Shown: piece by piece, positions 11,098 through 23,800 of the stretch
Layout of the letters: every line of letters starts with the position of its first letter
How positions within the stretch are numbered: position 1 is the first letter of the stretch
Assembly (NCBI RefSeq): GCF_040954835.1
Contig: NC_090698.1
Coordinates: 34,091,501 to 34,155,500 of the forward strand
Source of the DNA: Lepisosteus oculatus
Taxonomy: Eukaryota; Chordata; Actinopteri; Semionotiformes; Lepisosteidae
Length of the DNA: 64,000 nucleotides
Direction: 5' to 3'
Program-made: the position numbers and the translations under genes
Notes under the pieces: model-generated
Seen by the model: only the letters and a program-made list of their open reading frames with translations
What the model was told of the DNA's origin: nothing
Databases searched by the model: none

Positions 11098-11657
11098 ATT
11101 CCTTATGCTTATACAGTATAATGCTTTTCTGGACACTCCACTCAAAATGCTTTACACAGGTAATGGGGACTCCCCTCCACCACCAACGTGCAGCATCCTC
11201 CTGGATATTGCAACGGCAGCATAAGTGCGCCAGAACACTCACCACACATCAGCTGTTAGTGGGGAGAAGAACAGAGTGATGGAGCCAATTCATAGACGGG
11301 GATTATCAGGAGGCCATGATTAGTGAAGGTCAATGGGAAATTTGGCCAGGTAACACCCCCACTCTTTTCGAGAAACGCCCTGTAATTTTTAATGACCACA
11401 GAGAGTCAGGACCTAATTTTTACGTCTCATCTGGAGGATGGCACCTTTTTACAGTATAGTATCCCTATCACTATACTGGGACATTAGGACCCACACAGAC
11501 CTCAGGATGAGCGCCCCCTACTGCCCCTCTAATGCTTCTTCCAGCAGCAACCTTAGTTTTTCCCAGGAGGTCTCCTATCAAGGTACTGACCAGGCTCACA
11601 CCTGCTTAGCTTTAGTGGGTTCCCAGTTGTGAGTTGTAGGGTGATATGGCTGCTCGC
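11097..11657 (-). mobile_element. Nearly full-length 5S rRNA-derived SINE (SINE3-like)
   Basis: Read on the - strand, 11657 to about 11545 matches 5S rRNA: 'gccatatcaccct', 'aaagctaagcaggtgtgagc', 'ctggtcagtacc' and 'gataggagacctcctggg' correspond in order to 5S rRNA internal promoter parts. The body follows with 'agatgagacgtaaaaattag' and 'cctgactctctgtggtcat', typical of fish 5S-SINEs. The 3' end 'taaagcattttgagtgg' runs into the (AAT)n tail. The 5S promoter is worn, so activity is unlikely. Confidence 0.8.
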
Positions 11658-11669
11658 AAAACAAACTTC

Positions 11670-11765
11670 AGGTTTCATTGGGATTTGAACCCACAACCAT
11701 GTGGCCATGAGTATAAAGATTTAACCCTCTACTCTATAGAGTCAAACAGTTGCTGGTGCTGGGGA
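11670..11765 (-). repeat. tRNA-like SINE head fragment
   Basis: On the - strand there is a clear B box, 'tgggttcaaatccca', preceded by 'gagggttaaatct' where an A box would sit. It directly abuts the 5S-SINE head. No clean cloverleaf can be drawn, so it is a SINE relic rather than a tRNA gene. Confidence 0.5.
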
Positions 11766-12092
11766 GATAGCAGTGGAGGTGTTTAAGTACAGTGTATACT
11801 TTTAATCCAACATACGCCATATAAGTCATTCACCATTTAACACACCGTGAGCCCCACAGTTTCTACAGTAATGCTAGCATCACTTGTAGAAGTGGTGCAG
11901 CTCTTGGTCGCAACACTGCAAGTGCACGGACACCCAGCAAAAAAAGCCCTGTCCAGCTCAAGTTCACACATCCCCTGCAGTTTTTGCCCAATTTGTTCAA
12001 TTACCCTCTTGAAGAATAACAAATCATAAAAACTACCCTAGTTCATGTACATCATTTCCAACAATCACTAAACAGAACATTAAGCTTAAACA

Positions 12093-12631
12093 TTACTCCT
12101 ATCCTGGAGTCCTTGCATTGGCTTCCGGTCACATTCCGCGTAGACTTTAAAATCCTCATGCTCACCTATAAGGCTTTACATGGCTTGGCACTTCAGTACC
12201 TGTCTGAACTATTATCGCCCTACTCCCCACCTCGCAACCTCCACTCTTCAAATTCTGCCCTCCTTACTGTCCCCCAAGCCCGTCTACATTGTATGGGTGA
12301 CAGGGCCTTCTCCTGCTATGCCTCCAAGCTCTGGAACTCTTTGCCCAAGGATATTAGAGAGTCACCTTCTCTAAACTCCTTCAAATCCAGACTCAAAACC
12401 TTCTTCTTCAGAAAAGCCTTTACTTAACTGGTTCCATTCTTCACCCCTCTGCTCTTCTTAATACCACCTTCCACGGTCTCCTCTATTGTTATTGTTGTAT
12501 TGTTGTAATTATAATTGTGTCCTATCTTGTGAAATCTTCTTATTTATTGCTGTAGTCTTCTTATTTATTGTTATTGTCATCCTGTAAAGTGCTTTGAGAA
12601 GCCACCTTTAAAGGCGCTATATAAAATAAAG

Positions 12632-12665
<34 letters not shown>
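12093..12665 (+). mobile_element. L2-like LINE 3' end with ORF2 C-terminus and (ATT)n tail
   Basis: Frame 12113-12427 encodes a 104-residue tail with HWLPVTFRVDFKIL, LTYKALHGLA, GDRAFSCYASKLWNSLP and FKSRLKTFFFRKAF. This is the well-known C-terminus of fish L2-type LINE ORF2, ending at TAA 12425-12427. The 3' UTR has 'gtaaagtgctttgagaagcc' and 'aaaggcgctatataaaataa', then (ATT)n at 12632-12665. It is heavily 5'-truncated, yet the surviving frame is open, so it is comparatively young. Confidence 0.85.
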
Positions 12666-12668
<3 letters not shown>

Positions 12669-13074
12669 TAAGCTCTATCAATTTGATCAACTGAAGATGA
12701 GTACCTTTGGCAATGTAGCAGTGTATCAAATTCTCCTCTGACAAGTGGTTTTTCCTTCTTCTTATGTTGCATTTGCTATTTCAGCTTGTACACTTGAATA
12801 AGGGTAGTTTTGAAACTCAGGAATTTGCACAGCTCTGATACAAGTTGTAAGCCCCATACAACTTTTTAAAATTTGAATGAAAACAAAAATGTTAAATACT
12901 AATTTTATAGATCATTGAAATACATTTCAATAGATTTATCTGGCTACAGCAAAAACTTCAAGGTATAGTGATTAAAATTGTCAGGGTTGCAAACTCAGTT
13001 AAATAAGATTTAAACAACGGCAATGCACTTCCAGTAATACCAACAACCCTCTCTTATCTATTCAGAAAGATAAT

Positions 13075-13180
13075 ATGATCAATGGTATCAAAGGCAGCAC
13101 TGAAGTCCAGCAGGAGAAGAATGGACAAAATAGCAGTCAGCGATCATCAACGATAAAAGGTTAAAAAAAGGAACAGAGCT
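13075..13180 (-). repeat. Possible LINE fragment
   Basis: 'atcaatggtatcaaaggcag' and 'cactgaagtccagcaggag' resemble a repeat phrase common in fish DNA. It is short and uncertain. Confidence 0.3.
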
Positions 13181-15256
13181 CTGAAGCTAGTATATAAAGA
13201 AGATAGTTTTGAAAGTGAGATAATAAATTCTGTTTTCTGCAGTTTATGTTTTTAATGAGCAACTTCGTTAAGGAATTTAACAATGTTGGGGAGAAAAATT
13301 AGGGAGCAAGGGTTGACCCTAATCTCCCACACGTCTGCTTCCCTGCATGAGTCTTGATAACTGGGACTTCCCATACCTAAGACGGTCTTCCATCTTTCTT
13401 AGGGACTCCCTAAGAACTATAACAAAACAATTCTCAATGTGTTTTAATGAAGAATAATTCTGAATATCTATGAGAGTTTTTATGCAGTTATTAATGGTGC
13501 AGTCTGTTAGGAAAATGTGTTTATTTCCCAAGTAATTGTTTGTATTCCAGTGTGTTCTTCATTCTAATTGACTCACAATCTCTAAATTCTCTGGTAGAAA
13601 AGTATTTGACAGTAATTTCTCTTTTACTTTCTTATGCCCAAACTATTGATAACATTAACACATGCAGAAGTGTAAATTCTGATGAGATTTGTATCTAATA
13701 AGAGTGATTCAATGTCTAGTTATGCATTTCAGAACTTTTCCTCAGTTACTAAAGTGCCTTTGCACTTTTCTCCACAGTTCATTCATGAAAAGGCTTTCAT
13801 TTTGTGATAGCTTAAATGATGGCAGTCGGGTGGATGTTGGTCAAGAATGTCCAGTTCCTTCATCAAGGATCTCCACAGGAATGCTATTGTATCAGTTGAC
13901 GTTTTTGATTTTTCATACTGCCATATGTACAGTAAAACATTATTTAGAGCCTCTACAAACTACATGGAAATTGAAGCTCATACTGAATTCAGCACTGCCT
14001 TTAGTCTAATTCATATATTATAGAAGATAGCTTTTGAGGTTTCAATGCAATGGATAAAAGGTAGACATATACTTAGAAAATCAGATGGCAGCACAAACAC
14101 ATCAGCTCTCTAAACATATATAAAGGTACACATCATTCAAAATTGGAATAACTCCATAAAAACTCCATCATGAAACCTTTGACAAGATTAAACTGAAAGG
14201 CATAATGCAAGATGTTTAAATATCCAAGTAGAAATAGTACATAACTGCCTTGATCTAAGTGGTGTGCTCAGCAAGATGTTACTAAAGATTTAAATAAATA
14301 GAACAATATTTACTTTTGCTGATCAAAAGATGTAAAGCCATCTTGTGTAACACCACTAGTCTATATTCCACAACAATGAAATCCGCCAAGGATGCAAGAA
14401 TCTTTGAATATTTATGAGGAATATTACACAGAACAAAAGTCATTCCACCTATGAGGAAAAAAATCACCGCCAGACATATTTCACTTTGTTGAAAACTTTA
14501 GACTTTGCAAAGGCCTGGCAAAAACCTCTAGTATTATCTGGATCAGAATGTGACAATGAATTTCTATCATCCTAAAGATGATTTCTCTAACAATCAGTGA
14601 TTAGATATTTGGCAAAGATACAACTGGCCTTAGTTTAATGGCATACTGGATATAAAATCCCTTCTGTTCACATGTTTTTAAACTAAAACTTGTAAAATTT
14701 CATGAGATGACAGTAAGTCAAATTGTAACTGGTCCTATCACCTCCCCCCTGTAACTCATTGTTACAGTCATTCTCTATGTCATCAGCAGTATGACTCTGA
14801 ACAACCATAAAGGCAGTTTAAGTAAGGCTGAACATCAATCTTAATTACACAACAATACCAAAGGAATCTAGACAAATTATTTACTAAATTAAAGTTGTAG
14901 AGAAGATGAAATGAACAGGGGTGCAAGCACACAACAGGCTGCTGATGTGCCTTCCAATTAATCATTAGATTAACATATTTAAAATGTTAGCACTACGGTT
15001 CACCTATCCTTCCATGTTCATCGGCGCTGGAGACATTTGTTAAAAAAGTCTCAGTTAAAGAAAAGAAACAAGATTAATTCACAACCTGAAGGGGATGTCA
15101 TATAGACAGGGTAAAGTAACAATGTTTTCAGTCTTGAACAGAGGTGGCTATAAGTGTACTTGTTGAAGTATTTAAAATCCTGAATGGTACTGACAATGTC
15201 AATACTTTAGAATCAATAATGAAGCAAGGACCTGAGGACAGAAGTAGAAAATAAGC
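13181..15256. other. Intergenic sequence, nothing recognised
   Basis: About 2 kb of AT-rich sequence between the LINE and the PRAG1 3' side. Short frames such as 13689-14009 show no family resemblance. Confidence 0.4.
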
Positions 15257-15329
15257 GTGACATCTCCTGCTTCCCATATGTCCCCTTTAAGAAGTTGTAA
15301 ACCTTTAAAAAAAAAACCTAACCACTCAC

Positions 15330-15770
15330 CTGTCCCATCCAATCATTATTTCACTATTATAGGACCTTCTTCTCCTTCATTCTTTGCTCAGTATTTTGGT
15401 AGCTCACCCCAAATACTCTCTTGTTTATGTAATCGCTCCTGGTTTTTTTTTACTTGTTTTTCCCCCTTTTGACTTTGCTTTTCGGATTATGTCTCTGGCT
15501 TGCTGTTCTGGACTACTCTTTCTGGTTTTGTGGACTAAAGGACTTTTTTCTGTTTTTTAACTTTGCCTTTTGGATTATGATTTGGATCAACTACGCTCGC
15601 TATAGATTTTCAGATTTGTATTTTAGGATTCGGCTTATTACTCGGTACAGGATCTCCCAATACTCTTCTGACATCCTTAACAATAAGAGAATGTGCACTT
15701 ATAAGTGCAAACAAAGGACTTGGGTTTCGCAAATTCCCTTTGGGATCCTTAAATAAAAGGCTGTATGGAT
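15330..15770 (+). repeat. Possible decayed LTR-like repeat
   Basis: It is T-rich with repeated phrases of the type 'tggactactctttctgg', 'ttgtggactaaaggac' and 'ttttggattatgatttgg', the style of fish LTR U3/R regions. It ends near an AATAAA at about 15752. No terminal TG/CA or duplication is visible, so this is a weak call. The 100-residue frame inside is not a recognised protein. Confidence 0.25.
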
Positions 15771-15867
15771 CTTGGATCTTTTGATCAATGAACTACAGGC
15801 AACCAAACAACCAAAATGACCTCTGGCTTATAACTTTGTATGTTCTCATTAGGACTTTTATCACTCT

Positions 15868-15873
15868 TTTATT
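15868..15873 (-). terminator. Candidate PRAG1 polyadenylation signal
   Basis: TTTATT on the + strand is AATAAA on the - strand, about 980 bases past the PRAG1 stop. Another lies at 15964-15969. Either would give a roughly 0.9-1 kb 3' UTR. Which is used cannot be told from sequence. Confidence 0.35.
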
Positions 15874-16849
15874 ATAATGCCAGATATACAAAAGAACAAA
15901 ACCTCACAAATAGGGAAGGAAACACAAAATGTAATTCAAAGAAGACTGAAAACATATTTACATTTTATTTGCAAATCTAGTTGAAACATTAAATTACTAA
16001 AGGATATTTCAAAGTTATAAGCAGGATATATAGAAACAAAAATAGTACATTTTAAGATTATGTGCAGCAATTTGCTATTATCAGCAAATTTGTAGCTTCA
16101 GAAAAGCTGTGCTGGTTCAGTAGTTTGTCCATGCAATCAACAGGAAAAGAGTCCTTGTTAAGGAAAACCAACATAACCTCTTAGTACTATATACTGTAGC
16201 ACTATAGATAAAAATGAAACATAAGAAGAGCGGTTGTTTCATTAGGTACTTAAAATGATTAAAATCAAGACAACAAAAAACAAACAATCCAGTGGTAAGT
16301 AATAAAAATACAATGGATTTTTACAAGTATCTTCGTACATGACCTGATTCATCGTACTTAAGACATTCTTGGCTCTTTGCTTGTTCGGTGACATATATAT
16401 TTTAAAATTCTGACTTGAAAAAAGATTAATAATGACATTTCAAGTCACGTACCAGTGGTTTCAGATTAAGATGTGATCAAGTGGGGTTGAAACCAAGTTC
16501 TCCAGTTCCACTGAATGACAGAGAACAAATTGCACTGTAACCCATACAACTAAAAAAAACAAAACACATGTCTATGAATTTAGTAAATTCACTCAATTCT
16601 ACTTACAGTATTTGTTAATTTTCGGGACTATCTTAATTCAGACAGATTGCCTGAAATTCTTTGTTCAGACATTAATGTGCTTGTAGATGCTTGGTTGTTC
16701 TAGGGCTCAATCCATTTCTTTAGCAGAGTTCCAAAATACTAGTCTCATCTCATTTTGACCATAGAGATAAATTAAAAAATGTTGTTATTGTTTATCTGTA
16801 ATCTGTAATCAGAATTCTTGGATGCAAATGTGTCTTGTGAATTTACAGG

Positions 16850-17884
16850 TCATTTCGAGAAATACAGCAGCTCAGCAGTGTGGGAGAGAGACACTGGGTT
16901 GGAAGAGGAAAAATACTGGCAGCAGAGCCAGTCCTCTAGCTCAGTACCCTGCTCTGGCTCCAGAGACCTCTCAGCAAATTTCATCATCAGAAGGGCCCTC
17001 TTGACATCCAGCCAGTTCAACAAACCCTCATGACGGACCAGTTCACCAGGCCTTTCCCACTGTTGCTCCATCAGGTCCCTGCGAGGGCCCCACAGCAGGC
17101 ACTGCAGAATCCGCTTAGCCTCCTGGATGTGGATGCGCTTGATGGGATCGGGTTGGAGCAACAGGCGGGATAGCTGCTGCAGGCCAGAAGAGTAGATGGA
17201 GAGGACGGGGATTGGAGGCAGGTCCTCGCAGTAGTACTCCTGCTCCTTCAGTTTAGGGCTCACTTCAAAGGGGTTGGGCTGGTGGAGGAGCTCATAGATG
17301 AGGATGCCTGTTTGGAACTCGTCAAACTTTTTGTACTGCGTGGCTGAAACTATTTCGGGTGCCAGTCTGGCATGGTCCTTTTTGAATTTGGGATCGCAGG
17401 CAACATCGTCAGCTGCCCTCTGCTTCGCCTTTGCGAAGCTGCTGATGAGCAGCCGAGGGAGTTGCTTTTGATCCTTGTTGTCTCTGAGCTGGCTGTGATG
17501 AACCAAAAGAAGGTTCTCCAGGCAGAGGTCACGGTGGGTCACACCACGCTCTTTCAGGTGCTCCAAGCCATTGCAGAGCTGCAGCAGCAGGAAACAGACA
17601 CGCCGCTCATAAACCTCTGGCTGGGCATTGTGGAAGACGGCCCATTCTCTCACAAAGTCTGCTGCACTCTGGTGTGGCACCTCCCGTGTGATCACCACTA
17701 CTCGTTCCTGCTCAACCTGCCCTGCTGGCTCTGCAGCCTCATCAGGGGGCAGCATGCTCTGAGGGACACAAGCAATGAAATGTCCACAGTCCTGCTGCAG
17801 ATTGAAGTGAGGGAACAGGGTCTGCTGCACAGCCAGGCCATAAAGATGACCCTGCTTGGCATCTGGAGTCTGGCTTTTACAGAT
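16850..17884 (-). CDS. PRAG1: PRAG1 coding exon 5 (pseudokinase body and C-terminal helices)
   Basis: It encodes residues 947-1290 and ends in a stop at 16850-16852. Marks are ICKSQTPDAK, FNLQQDCGHF, VVVITREVPHQ, RRVCFLLLQLCNGLEHLKE, THRDLCLENLLL, ISSFAKAKQ in place of a DFG loop, RLAPEIVSATQYKKFDEFQTG, ILIYELLHQPNPFEV, LQCLLWGPRRDL and MKFAERSLE. DFG is replaced, as is usual for this family, so no phosphotransfer is expected. A segment around GHLYGLAVQQTL resembles PEAK1 more than mammalian PRAG1, probably an ancestral trait. Confidence 0.95.
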   Translation of the reverse strand: MCKSQTPDAKQGHLYGLAVQQTLFPHFNLQQDCGHFIACVPQSMLPPDEAAEPAGQVEQERVVVITREVPHQSAADFVREWAVFHNAQPEVYERRVCFLLLQLCNGLEHLKERGVTHRDLCLENLLLVHHSQLRDNKDQKQLPRLLISSFAKAKQRAADDVACDPKFKKDHARLAPEIVSATQYKKFDEFQTGILIYELLHQPNPFEVSPKLKEQEYYCEDLPPIPVLSIYSSGLQQLSRLLLQPDPIKRIHIQEAKRILQCLLWGPRRDLMEQQWERPGELVRHEGLLNWLDVKRALLMMKFAERSLEPEQGTELEDWLCCQYFSSSNPVSLSHTAELLYFSK

Positions 17885-20800
17885 CTGCAAATGGGAAATG
17901 AGGACATGTTAAGTTCAAGACTAAATCCTAGTGGGCTAACATATGTTCAACATATATCAATTTTTGTTCACCCTTTTCTAAGATAAACCACAAAACAAAT
18001 TTCAATAAAATTCCAAATCTCAAACTTCAATGTTAAAGATACATTTTCAATGGCAATAGAAGAAAGAATAGGAATGATTCTCAATATATTTCTTTTTCTT
18101 GTGTAACCACGTGATGAGGTGGGGACACATTAGTCAGGAATTGTGCCTTGTGCTGGCAGGTAGTTTAATAAAGTGTATTCAGGGACTGCAGGTTGTCAGA
18201 GATGAATATGGAATTCTGTTAGGTATATGTGTTAAGCCACTAGGTTAAAAAAATGTCTTTTGGGAATTAAGTGTATTGTAATAGAAATTCAGGTGGGTAG
18301 CTGCGTCAGCATTCGAAGGCTGCAAAGGAACATCCTATCATCCTGCCCTATCTTTCATATACCCGAAGAAGGCTTCACAGCCAAAACGTTGTGTTTTCTT
18401 CTCTTTTCAGCATGGAAAAAAACTATTACTTGTTCCTCTGTAATAGTAATGTTAGTTGTGTCGTGTTTAAATGTGTTATAGTATAGTAAAAGTTTTAAAC
18501 GGAAAAATATAACATCTGTGAGACAGGTGTTAGATCTCGCCACCAGCTTTTAGTGTTTCCAACTTGTAAATATCTCTGGAAACCCTCCCATGTTTTTTTC
18601 TAATTTTTTAGAAAATAACCTCTTAAAAGGAATCCCGCTTGAGTTCCTTCTGCGTGCGCTGGTGGAACCAGCTGTACAGGTGCCACTATTGAAAGGGACC
18701 TGCTAGACATCGCCACAGCCAGGCAGAATAGGGACTGTAATGTTGACGCTGTCAGGAAGTCACTCAGTGTGTTTATAGGAATTCTTAAACCAACACTACT
18801 AAGCAATCATAGCCAGTTTTTATAACCTACTCTCCTTAAGACAGGGCTACACTTGGAAAAGCAAATGAAGCACAGTCCTTGATGAAGCAAATGAAACACA
18901 GTCCAGTTGAATGAAGAGCAAAGCATACCTTGTGGATTCAAAAGTCAAGACAAAAGTCTTTTAAGCCATTCAGAACTGGTTTGAGTTCCATAATCGAGGT
19001 TATCCTGGATACATATAGGCATCATTTCTAATCAGGAATGCTGGGATTTTTATACTATGTCATGGCTACATACTTCAAAAATAACACATTTGTGGTAATA
19101 TAGTTTATCTTTGTCTCAAACTAGTCTGGCAAAGCTTCTATTCACATCCACTCATTTTGCTGCATAATGTATATTTCAAGTAACTGGGTGTCAATCTGAT
19201 TTCGTGGACTGGAGAATTTAACCAAACAACACTGGTTTTAACCAAAAATCTCAGGATAATAATTATGCCTCTCTCATGGGATTTATCTAAATATATATAA
19301 GTAATTAGCACATAGGTACTGTATATATTTATACATAATGCTTCAAAATGCAGAATTCCCACATTAATCCTGAGGAATGTCATAGTTCAGTTTCAGAAGA
19401 TTTGCTATTTTGTCATACTATGATAAATATCAAGGTTTTAAGGTTTCCAGAGCTTTTTTTAGAATGGCAGAGGTTAAAAAAGCCTATGGCCCTTGTAATA
19501 ATACTGCAAGAAAGTGCATTTAAGTCCCTTACCTTAACAGCATAGGTATTCTTGGGATCTGAAGCACAAGAGGCAGAGTAGTAGACAGAATCACCAGCAT
19601 CACAGCAAGGCTTGTTGCAGGTCAGCTTGAAGAGAGACCAGTTGCTCTCATCAAAGCGTAGTGGGTTTTTCTGACTGCGGGCAAAGTGGTCCTCACACTT
19701 GAGAGCCAGGCGTCGCAGAGACTCTGCGTACAGCCCACCCAACTTGGAGTAGATGCCCTCCCGGCTATCAATATTGCTGAGAAGTGTCTGGAGGTGAAGG
19801 CTGGAGCCTGAACTGGGGGCACTGAGCTGGGGTGAGGAAGAGGAGGAGACCCCGGACCTGTTGTGTGGGCCCAGGCGATTCCTGTTCTTTCCCACTGCCT
19901 CATCCAGTGTTCGGGAGCGCAGCTGGCGGCTCAAATGAGGATGGCACCTCTCTAGAGACTCATTGGAGGAGTACAAATGCCGCTGGTCCACTGGACTGGA
20001 GGGAGAGCTGAACTGTGTTCCATCTTGGCAGCAGACATTACCTTCCGAGCTACTAAAGTTCAGGTGAGGATTTCCCCTTTTGCCTGCAGAGCCATCTGGG
20101 GCAGACACGGTCCTGTTTACCAGCTTTTTCTCTGGGAGAGGAGGAGGCAGCAGGGACCGACCAGGGCTGTTCGAGGTTTCAGAATGAGGGGAAACTGGGG
20201 AGGAGGTCAGAGGGCTGCTGGGGATGTGGGATGGGCTCAGCAGATTAGATGTTTCCTGGTAACCTAGAAATGTGGAGAAAAAAGCTATTGACAAACAACC
20301 CTTCTGGAATCATAGAACAATTTGGCCCAAACCCATTTCTTCAGGTAACTATAGATCTTAAACTTTGTTTAAAATAAGGAAATGTAGGGCTCTTGAATCA
20401 ACCCTCAACTCCCTATTCCAATGGACCCACAGGGCAATGGCCTTAAATTTCAATATAAAAATACACAGCCAAACACCTTCATATTAATAAAAAACTTCTA
20501 AACCACAGGATTTGAGGTTCTCTACACTACCTTTCACAATCTGCTCTTTTTCTATGTTACTCATCTTGGCACCCATTAACCTTAAATCCTTAAGACCACT
20601 AATATTATCAGATGTTTCTCTTGCCCACAATGCATCATTTTATGTAACTTTCAGATCACTCTTTCTAGTTCTTTGTCTTTCAGTTTCCGTCTCCGCCCTC
20701 TAAATCAAAGTACCTCTCCATGTAGTTTTGCAGTTTCCTTAGTGAATATGTGTATGCATCTTTTTATAATTTAGAACATCCTAATTGGCATTGCGTGTTT

Positions 20801-23800
20801 CATGCTACACATCAATATGTTTTTGTTAGTGATGATTTGCAATATGCAATGCTTTCACTGTTTTCACTGAACTGGTTGTGGATCTGATTTTTAAAAGTGA
20901 TAAAGAGAATTCTTCAACTGAAAACAGAGATTTCTAAAACTTTTATCACCTCTTTATTCTGTTTTTTTATTGTAGTTTCATCTACTTTAAAAGAACATCA
21001 CAGCCTTTTAATTTTTCAAATATTTGTCAAAGGAGCCTGGGTTTAACTAGTTCCCTGATTTATACAGTTCAACAGAATATGTGTAAAATGCCTGTACAAA
21101 ATGTTTCACATACTCTTGAGAACATACAATTTAAATATCTTCTGTAACTGGCACTAAAAAGGTGGGGCATTAAAGTGATTTTCATTAAAATCTCCATGCA
21201 TCATGCAAAAATGTCAGTCATCCACTAAGCCATGCTGGATTGTTTTTATCTTAGACATGATTGCTTCCAGCTCCTTTACAGACCAAAACAATGTTCTGAA
21301 TGCCATTCTGCAGTTTGACAAGTTTTGCTATTTTGTCATACTAACTTCCCAGAGCTTTTTTTAAATAATGGCAGAGGTGAAAAAAAATCTATGGCCCATT
21401 ATAATATTGTGAGAAAATGCACTTATAAGAGTGGTACTTAAAAAAGAAAAAAAGAACTGTGATCAGAGAACTACTGACATTGACAACTTGAAAGCTATGA
21501 GTATTAATGTGAAGAAACAATAGAAGTGTCCTGTTTGGGCCTTAAAAAGATAAGTTACCCTCAAATAATTCTTGTTAAAAATGACACCTGAGCATACCCA
21601 TTATAATAGTGCCTTGGTCATAAAAGGAAAATAGTACATACATTATATAGTTAACATTAAACAATGGAAATTGAAGCAAACATCCTTCTCTCCTAAGAGG
21701 GGTAGGCATAATCACTGCGGTGCTACAGACATTATAGCAGTGATGGTATAAATGCTGCCAAACCCCTTATATATCACTATTCAACGGAACGACTCACAGA
21801 AATCAAACTAAGTGATATATATTATATTGTGGAAAAGTTTGTATTATATCCGTACTGCTGGAGTAATGGCATCATTGAATCTATACCAGAAGCATGATGT
21901 GCAAGGCAGGTCAACATTCTGGACATGATACCAATCTATTTCAGACACACAGGACAGAGACAGATGTTTTTTAGAGACCTCATTTGACCCAGCCAGCGTG
22001 TATTTGGGTGAAAACCATAGCACCCTGAGAAAACCTTACACAAACATGGGGAGAGCATGCAACAAAAGAAACCTAGGTAAAGAATAGAATCCAAGATCCA
22101 AGAGCTGTGAAACAGCAGCACTAACTGCTACAGCACCATGTTACCAAAGGTGATTTAATTTTTTTTGGATCCAACTATGGTTTCAACAAGATAATGATCC
22201 AAAACAAAATGTTAATCAAGTTCATGCAGTATTGAGAAGAAGGAAGGTGTAATGCTGTTTACACTTTTAAAGTTAGTTAAATTGAATTTGTTTGAGTGTA
22301 CCCTGATGTGGACTGGCATACCATCTAGGGTGAATCTCGCTTCCGCACACTGTTTGCTGGGGAGAGGCACCAGCTCCCCAGTGACCCTGCATTCGATAAA
22401 GCAATTAGAAAATGGATGGATGGTGGTAAATCTAGGCAAAAGATACACTTAACTGAACAGACAAAATAGGTAAGCAAGAGGTCCATAGCCACAATAAAAG
22501 ATGCATAAATTGAGTAAAATAACATGCAATGGCAGAAATTAGTTCCTTGGGTCTGGTAAATACAGGACACTTGTGATAGCATTCATTTTGATATTTTAAA
22601 TTAAAGAACATAAGTCTTAACTTCAACTTGTTATTTCCAATACAAAACTGTACATTACCATCTTAAAGAAAAAAAACTAAATTCAGTAACCCTTGCATGG
22701 GCTGAAACAGTTTAGACCACAAATGACTGTATCTAGCAGCTGCTATGTAACTGTGAGATGCCTCTTGGCTCCCTGCATGCATTTCCCTGGCACCCACCTC
22801 CTGGTGTCTCTGCACCTTCTCATCTTTGAGCAGAATCATTTTCCTTAAGAAGCAGCTAACCCATCTTATGTTGCACAAGTGTTTATTCCTGTTGCCCTCT
22901 GCTGCTGGGCAATGGGATTCTTATAAGTCTGTACTGTCTCTTCATAGACACACTCACACATACGCAAATGCACACGGTTCAGGAAATGCAGTGCCGCAAA
23001 GCTAAACAATGTTGCAACAGCCTAACAGTAGGAGACTGCCTGAAACTGCCAAGGGGTTTTACTATTCCAATTGTCAACTGTAAAATTGTATTACTTCTCA
23101 ATCTTCAATAGGTGAAACACAACAAAAGAAAAGAACTCACCAAAAAAGCAGCACAGTGATAAAGATTTAATGCTACATAAAAAGTATGTCCAAAACCAGA
23201 TATAATAGCACCGTTGATGCTGAAATTGGTTACTCATTCAAAAAAGAAAAGACACATTTTCATCCATAGATTTTAAGAAGCTGCTTTATACTTAGATTTG
23301 GTAAGTTGTGGTGTCGATGCAGGGTTGCAGACATGAAGTAGACAAAAACAATCAGCATTTTTGGGGGGGAAAGGTAGTGAACTGAGAAAACAAAAATCCA
23401 TGACTGTTTTGACTACATGTGCTAATGGGAAGCTGATTACCAGAACTGGAGCCATGTGTACCCCAATGTCTGAAGATATTCATTCCTATTGAGCCCTTAA
23501 TCATGGGTACTATTTTATTTTAATTTTCTGTGATGCCCTTAAATTTTCTTTTAGCTCTTAAAAAGTCCAATGGGATTTGTAATGGTATGAACTCTGTAAT
23601 GGTATTTAATAGTGAGCTTCTGAACTGCACTCATCCAGGTGTGCTAGCTGAAATACAACTATTGGTCTTGTCTAGAAGGAAAGAAGGAAAAAGTGACTCA
23701 CCGAGAGAATCATCTGATACAGTGTCATTCCCATCCACATCTTTTCATCATCAACTGATTACCGTTCAAGAACATTTAAATTAGATATATGGGTGCTAGT

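Noticed and set aside
11033..11279. Open frames with poly-Ile or poly-Asn runs
   Set aside because: They come from the (AAT)n microsatellite. The same artefact occurs at 56888-57198.
11545..11657. Possible 5S rRNA gene
   Set aside because: Similarity is partial and runs on into a SINE body and microsatellite tail, so it is a 5S-derived SINE.
11670..11765. Possible tRNA gene (B box present)
   Set aside because: No stable acceptor or anticodon stem can be drawn, and the site abuts another SINE, so it is called a SINE relic.
17372..17986. 204-codon + strand open frame opposite PRAG1 exon 5
   Set aside because: It is the antisense shadow of a conserved exon. It shows no family features and codon constraint lies on the other strand.
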